From positions 6,758,001 through 6,822,000 of the forward strand of contig NZ_CP107880.1 of NCBI RefSeq assembly GCF_036013745.1: DNA of 64,000 nucleotides, given 5' to 3'. Under the pieces are notes generated by a model. The model was not told the DNA's origin, did no database searches, and saw nothing but the letters and a program-made list of their open reading frames with translations. Position numbers and translations under genes: made by a program. Of the stretch, positions 63,101 through 64,000 are shown piece after piece (the first letter of the stretch is position 1; each line of letters opens with the position of its first letter). The DNA is from Streptomyces sp. NBC_00483 (lineage in GTDB: Bacteria > Actinomycetota > Actinomycetes > Streptomycetales > Streptomycetaceae).

Positions 63101-64000
63101 CGGTCACGGTGGGAGTTGGAGCAGCCGGGGCAGCTGGAGTGTCGAGGGTGTAGTCGGGGGCCGGGCTTGCCGGGGCGTCTTGTGGTGCCAGGGAAGTGGC
63201 AGCCGCAGCCGGGGAGTTGGTGGTGGACCCGGGCGGGTGCACCGCCGAATCCCCGGCGGACGCCGTTGGCCGCGCCGTGGTTTCGTCGGTGGACGGCGCG
63301 CCGGCATCCTCGGCGTCCGGTGCCGCGAGGGGGAAGTCGGTGTCCGTCGGGACGGCGTCGGCCGTCTTCGCGCGGGCGCTCTCCGTGTCGATGTCGACGT
63401 GCACCCGGTGGGCGTCGACCCACGCGCGGGCCCTCTCCGCGGGACTCTGGACCGGCGTGGGCGCAGGGGCGGGCGGCTCCCCGAGCGCCGCGAGCTCCTC
63501 GAAGTTCCGCCTCAGCGAGGGCGCGGAGAAACGCAGGGTGGTCCCGCTCTCCAGATCCCCATTGTCCAGGTCACCGCTGTCCAGGCCTCCGCTCCCCGGA
63601 CCCCGGTCCCCCAGATCGCGACCCCCACCGCCAGACGCACCCGCCGTAGCGGTCGGCTCAGCCGAAGTGATCGGAGCTGCCGGACCTGCGGGCGCAACCG
63701 GAGCTGCCGGAGCTGCCGGTGCCGCCGGACCTGCGGGCGCAACCGAAGCCGCCGGTGCCGCCGGACCTGCGGGTGCAACCGAAGCCGCCGGTGCCGCCGG
63801 ACCTGCCGGAGCAACCGATGCCGCCGGGCCCGCGGGCGGAAGCGGACCCGCAGGCGCAACCGAAGCCGCCGGAGCAACCGATGCCGCCCACCCCTCCGCA
63901 CCACCCGGCGCCATCGGCGCCCCCGCTCCCGGCCCCGCCGGCTCCCAGCCCACCCCACCGCTCCGCGAACTCGCCTGCTCGTACCAGGGCGGAGGCGCGT
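60165..64000 (-). CDS. proline-rich MinD/ParA-type ATPase, EspI-like (5' end outside window)
   Basis: At least 1278 residues; the frame is still open at base 64000, so the N-terminus is missing. The visible N-terminal ~930 residues are Pro/Ala/Gln/Gly-rich repeats ([23 protein letters not shown]). The C-terminal ~330 residues are a MinD/ParA ATPase: deviant Walker [28 protein letters not shown] (Walker A' partner Asp), [11 protein letters not shown] (Walker B) and [15 protein letters not shown] Pro-rich arm followed by such an ATPase is the architecture of EspI in mycobacterial ESX-1, so this is probably the edge of a type VII secretion locus lying beyond the window (inference). Confidence 0.8.
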   Translation of the reverse strand, partial: APPPWYEQASSRSGGVGWEPAGPGAGAPMAPGGAEGWAASVAPAASVAPAGPLPPAGPAASVAPAGPAAPAASVAPAGPAAPAASVAPAGPAAPAAPAAPVAPAGPAAPITSAEPTATAGASGGGGRDLGDRGPGSGGLDSGDLDNGDLESGTTLRFSAPSLRRNFEELAALGEPPAPAPTPVQSPAERARAWVDAHRVHVDIDTESARAKTADAVPTDTDFPLAAPDAEDAGAPSTDETTARPTASAGDSAVHPPGSTTNSPAAAATSLAPQDAPASPAPDYTLDTPAAPAAPTPTVTAAEPTAPAPASLAVAAPTAPPAAPAPRYVPETPAAAEPTAPTPDFPAAAAPAAPPTGPAGPALGYVPETPAAAEPTAPTPDFPAAAAPTAPPTAPAGPALGYVPETPAAPAPTVPPAEPTAPAPDSPAAAAPTAPPTPVLGNTPAASQAAPAPPAPPTPGDAPAAADAPALSDAPTPNTPTGWAPPPPPAGGVPPLPPSFQPAAPPAAPQWTDLAPGQPPLAAPNTPAQPHGAYGFPQQPAQPAPPADGQPMPPQGGYGPPQPPHHSQPANAQPGYGFPQPTPPDLPTPNVPAPQHGYGSPQPPAQPAPPASGQQSPDTPAPPATYGFPQPPAQPTPPQGQPPTEPAPQPGYGFPQPPAPPTPPQGQPPTEPAPQPGYGFPQPPAPPTPPQGQPPTEPAPQPGYGFPQPDQPQPPAHPATPVPTPFTPQPGYGFPQAPAQPAPPVQGQPPNTPAPNTPAPQPGYGFPQPPAQPAPPIQGQPPNTPTPPAGYAFPPPNQPQPPAHPAQSHPATPSPAPSTPPPGYGFPPSPAQPAAPPHDQPGPRTPTPSTPPPAYGTPHPGQPHAPAQPLPAAQPQPQAQAQAHPHPTYPTPQPVQPHPGFGPPPGQAADHAPNQAPGQAAAPAQPLPHSAPTPAHAHASNAQPPYPNPPHTPAPDTNAPLGYTAAVELSADRLVNSKRQKQRSKAPTAGGGRFKFGGKKEETERQRKLDLIRTPVSSCYRIAVISLKGGVGKTTTTTALGSTLASERQDKILAIDANPDAGTLGRRVRRETGATIRDLVQNIPHLHSYADIRQYTSRTPSGLEIIANDVEPEVSSTFDDADYRRAIDVVGRHYPVVLTDSGTGLLYSAMRGVLDLADQLIIISTPSVDGASSASTTLDWLSAHGYTELVRRSLTVISGVRDTGKMIKVDDIVSHFQTRCRGVLVIPFDEHLAAGAEVDLDMMRPKTRESYFELSAMVAEGFGGFGHHTHLAAPPSQY
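61885..62118 (-). repeat. three tandem copies of a 78-bp in-frame repeat
   Basis: Units start at 61885, 61963 and 62041; the first two are identical and the third diverges only near its end. Each encodes 26 residues around [16 protein letters not shown]. Near-identity at the DNA level implies recent duplication. Confidence 0.9.
62781..63113 (-). repeat. three copies of a 111-bp in-frame repeat
   Basis: Units sharing CGGAGTTTCGGGGACGTAGC begin at 62781, 62892 and 63003, 111 bp apart (37 codons, [21 protein letters not shown]). The third unit is diverged in its second half. Confidence 0.85.
63721..63828 (-). repeat. three tandem copies of a 36-bp in-frame repeat
   Basis: GCCGCCGGACCTGC(G/C)(G/G) recurs at 63721, 63757 and 63793. 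Each encodes 12 residues ([16 protein letters not shown]). Part of the Pro-rich arm of the MinD-like protein. Confidence 0.8.

Noticed and set aside
60165..63953. Long plus-strand and other-frame reading frames rich in Gly, Arg and Val across 61145-63649
   Set aside because: They mirror the Pro-rich MinD-like gene; GC-rich repeats keep all frames open. Only the minus-strand frame ends in a recognisable ATPase.

Overview
The window is a stretch of chromosome from a Streptomyces species or a close relative. Codons are very GC-rich with strong G/C bias at the third position, GTG and TTG starts are common, genes overlap as ATGA, and secreted proteins carry long actinobacterial signal peptides. 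The gene order (polyamine/GABA genes, then dxr-rseP-ispG, proS, rimP-nusA-ylxR-infB-rbfA-truB-ribF, then a proline-rich MinD-like ATPase) matches my recollection of the core arm of the S. coelicolor chromosome around SCO566x to SCO571x; no database search was possible.

Layout. 0-3 kb: the first codons of a secreted protein, a glycerophosphodiester phosphodiesterase, an adenosine-deaminase-family enzyme that I think is the futalosine-pathway 6-aminodeoxyfutalosine deaminase, a DUF4190 membrane protein and a NADAR protein. 3.3-21.4 kb: a polyamine/GABA island. An aldehyde dehydrogenase, a complete Pot-type uptake system (binding protein, ATPase, two permeases) and a flavin amine oxidase form one unit. 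After a DUF4440-like gene, an unknown gene, a GH18 chitinase with a DasR-type operator and a PAP2 phosphatase come GABA aminotransferase, a membrane-anchored conjugation-type ATPase, a PucR regulator and a second aldehyde dehydrogenase. Together these could take putrescine in and convert it via GABA towards succinate. 21.5-24.4 kb: a GH12 endoglucanase and a long acyl-CoA dehydrogenase. 24.5-28.4 kb: dxr, rseP and ispG, two of them MEP isoprenoid steps. 28.7-35.4 kb: a GNAT protein, then a DUF1684 protein and a five-gene peptide/nickel-type ABC transporter. 35.4-36.3 kb: a 0.9-kb gene-free tract full of repeats. 36.3-38.6 kb: a GNAT protein and proS. 38.9-41 kb: a leftward trio (lipoprotein, ferritin-like DUF4439, kinase-fold protein lacking catalytic residues). 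41-53.2 kb: the translation operon rimP-nusA-ylxR-infB-DUF503-rbfA-truB, then a 1251-residue protein joining an inactive-looking trypsin fold to a P-loop NTPase and helical repeats, then ribF. 53.3-59.9 kb: an AhpD-like protein behind a large palindrome, and a leftward five-gene dipeptide ABC operon whose binding protein is tethered by a C-terminal membrane helix. 60.2-64 kb: a proline-rich MinD/ParA-type ATPase resembling EspI of type VII secretion, running off the right edge.

The least ordinary material is (1) the pseudo-protease/NTPase/helical-repeat protein inside the translation operon, which also carries a 54-bp tandem repeat and, in frame, an inverted copy of a composite repeat that is otherwise intergenic 15 kb away; (2) the kinase-fold pseudoenzyme and its ferritin-like partners; (3) the EspI-like ATPase with perfect tandem repeats; and (4) several palindromes placed at promoters or start codons. 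I saw no rRNA, tRNA, CRISPR array, prophage or insertion sequence.
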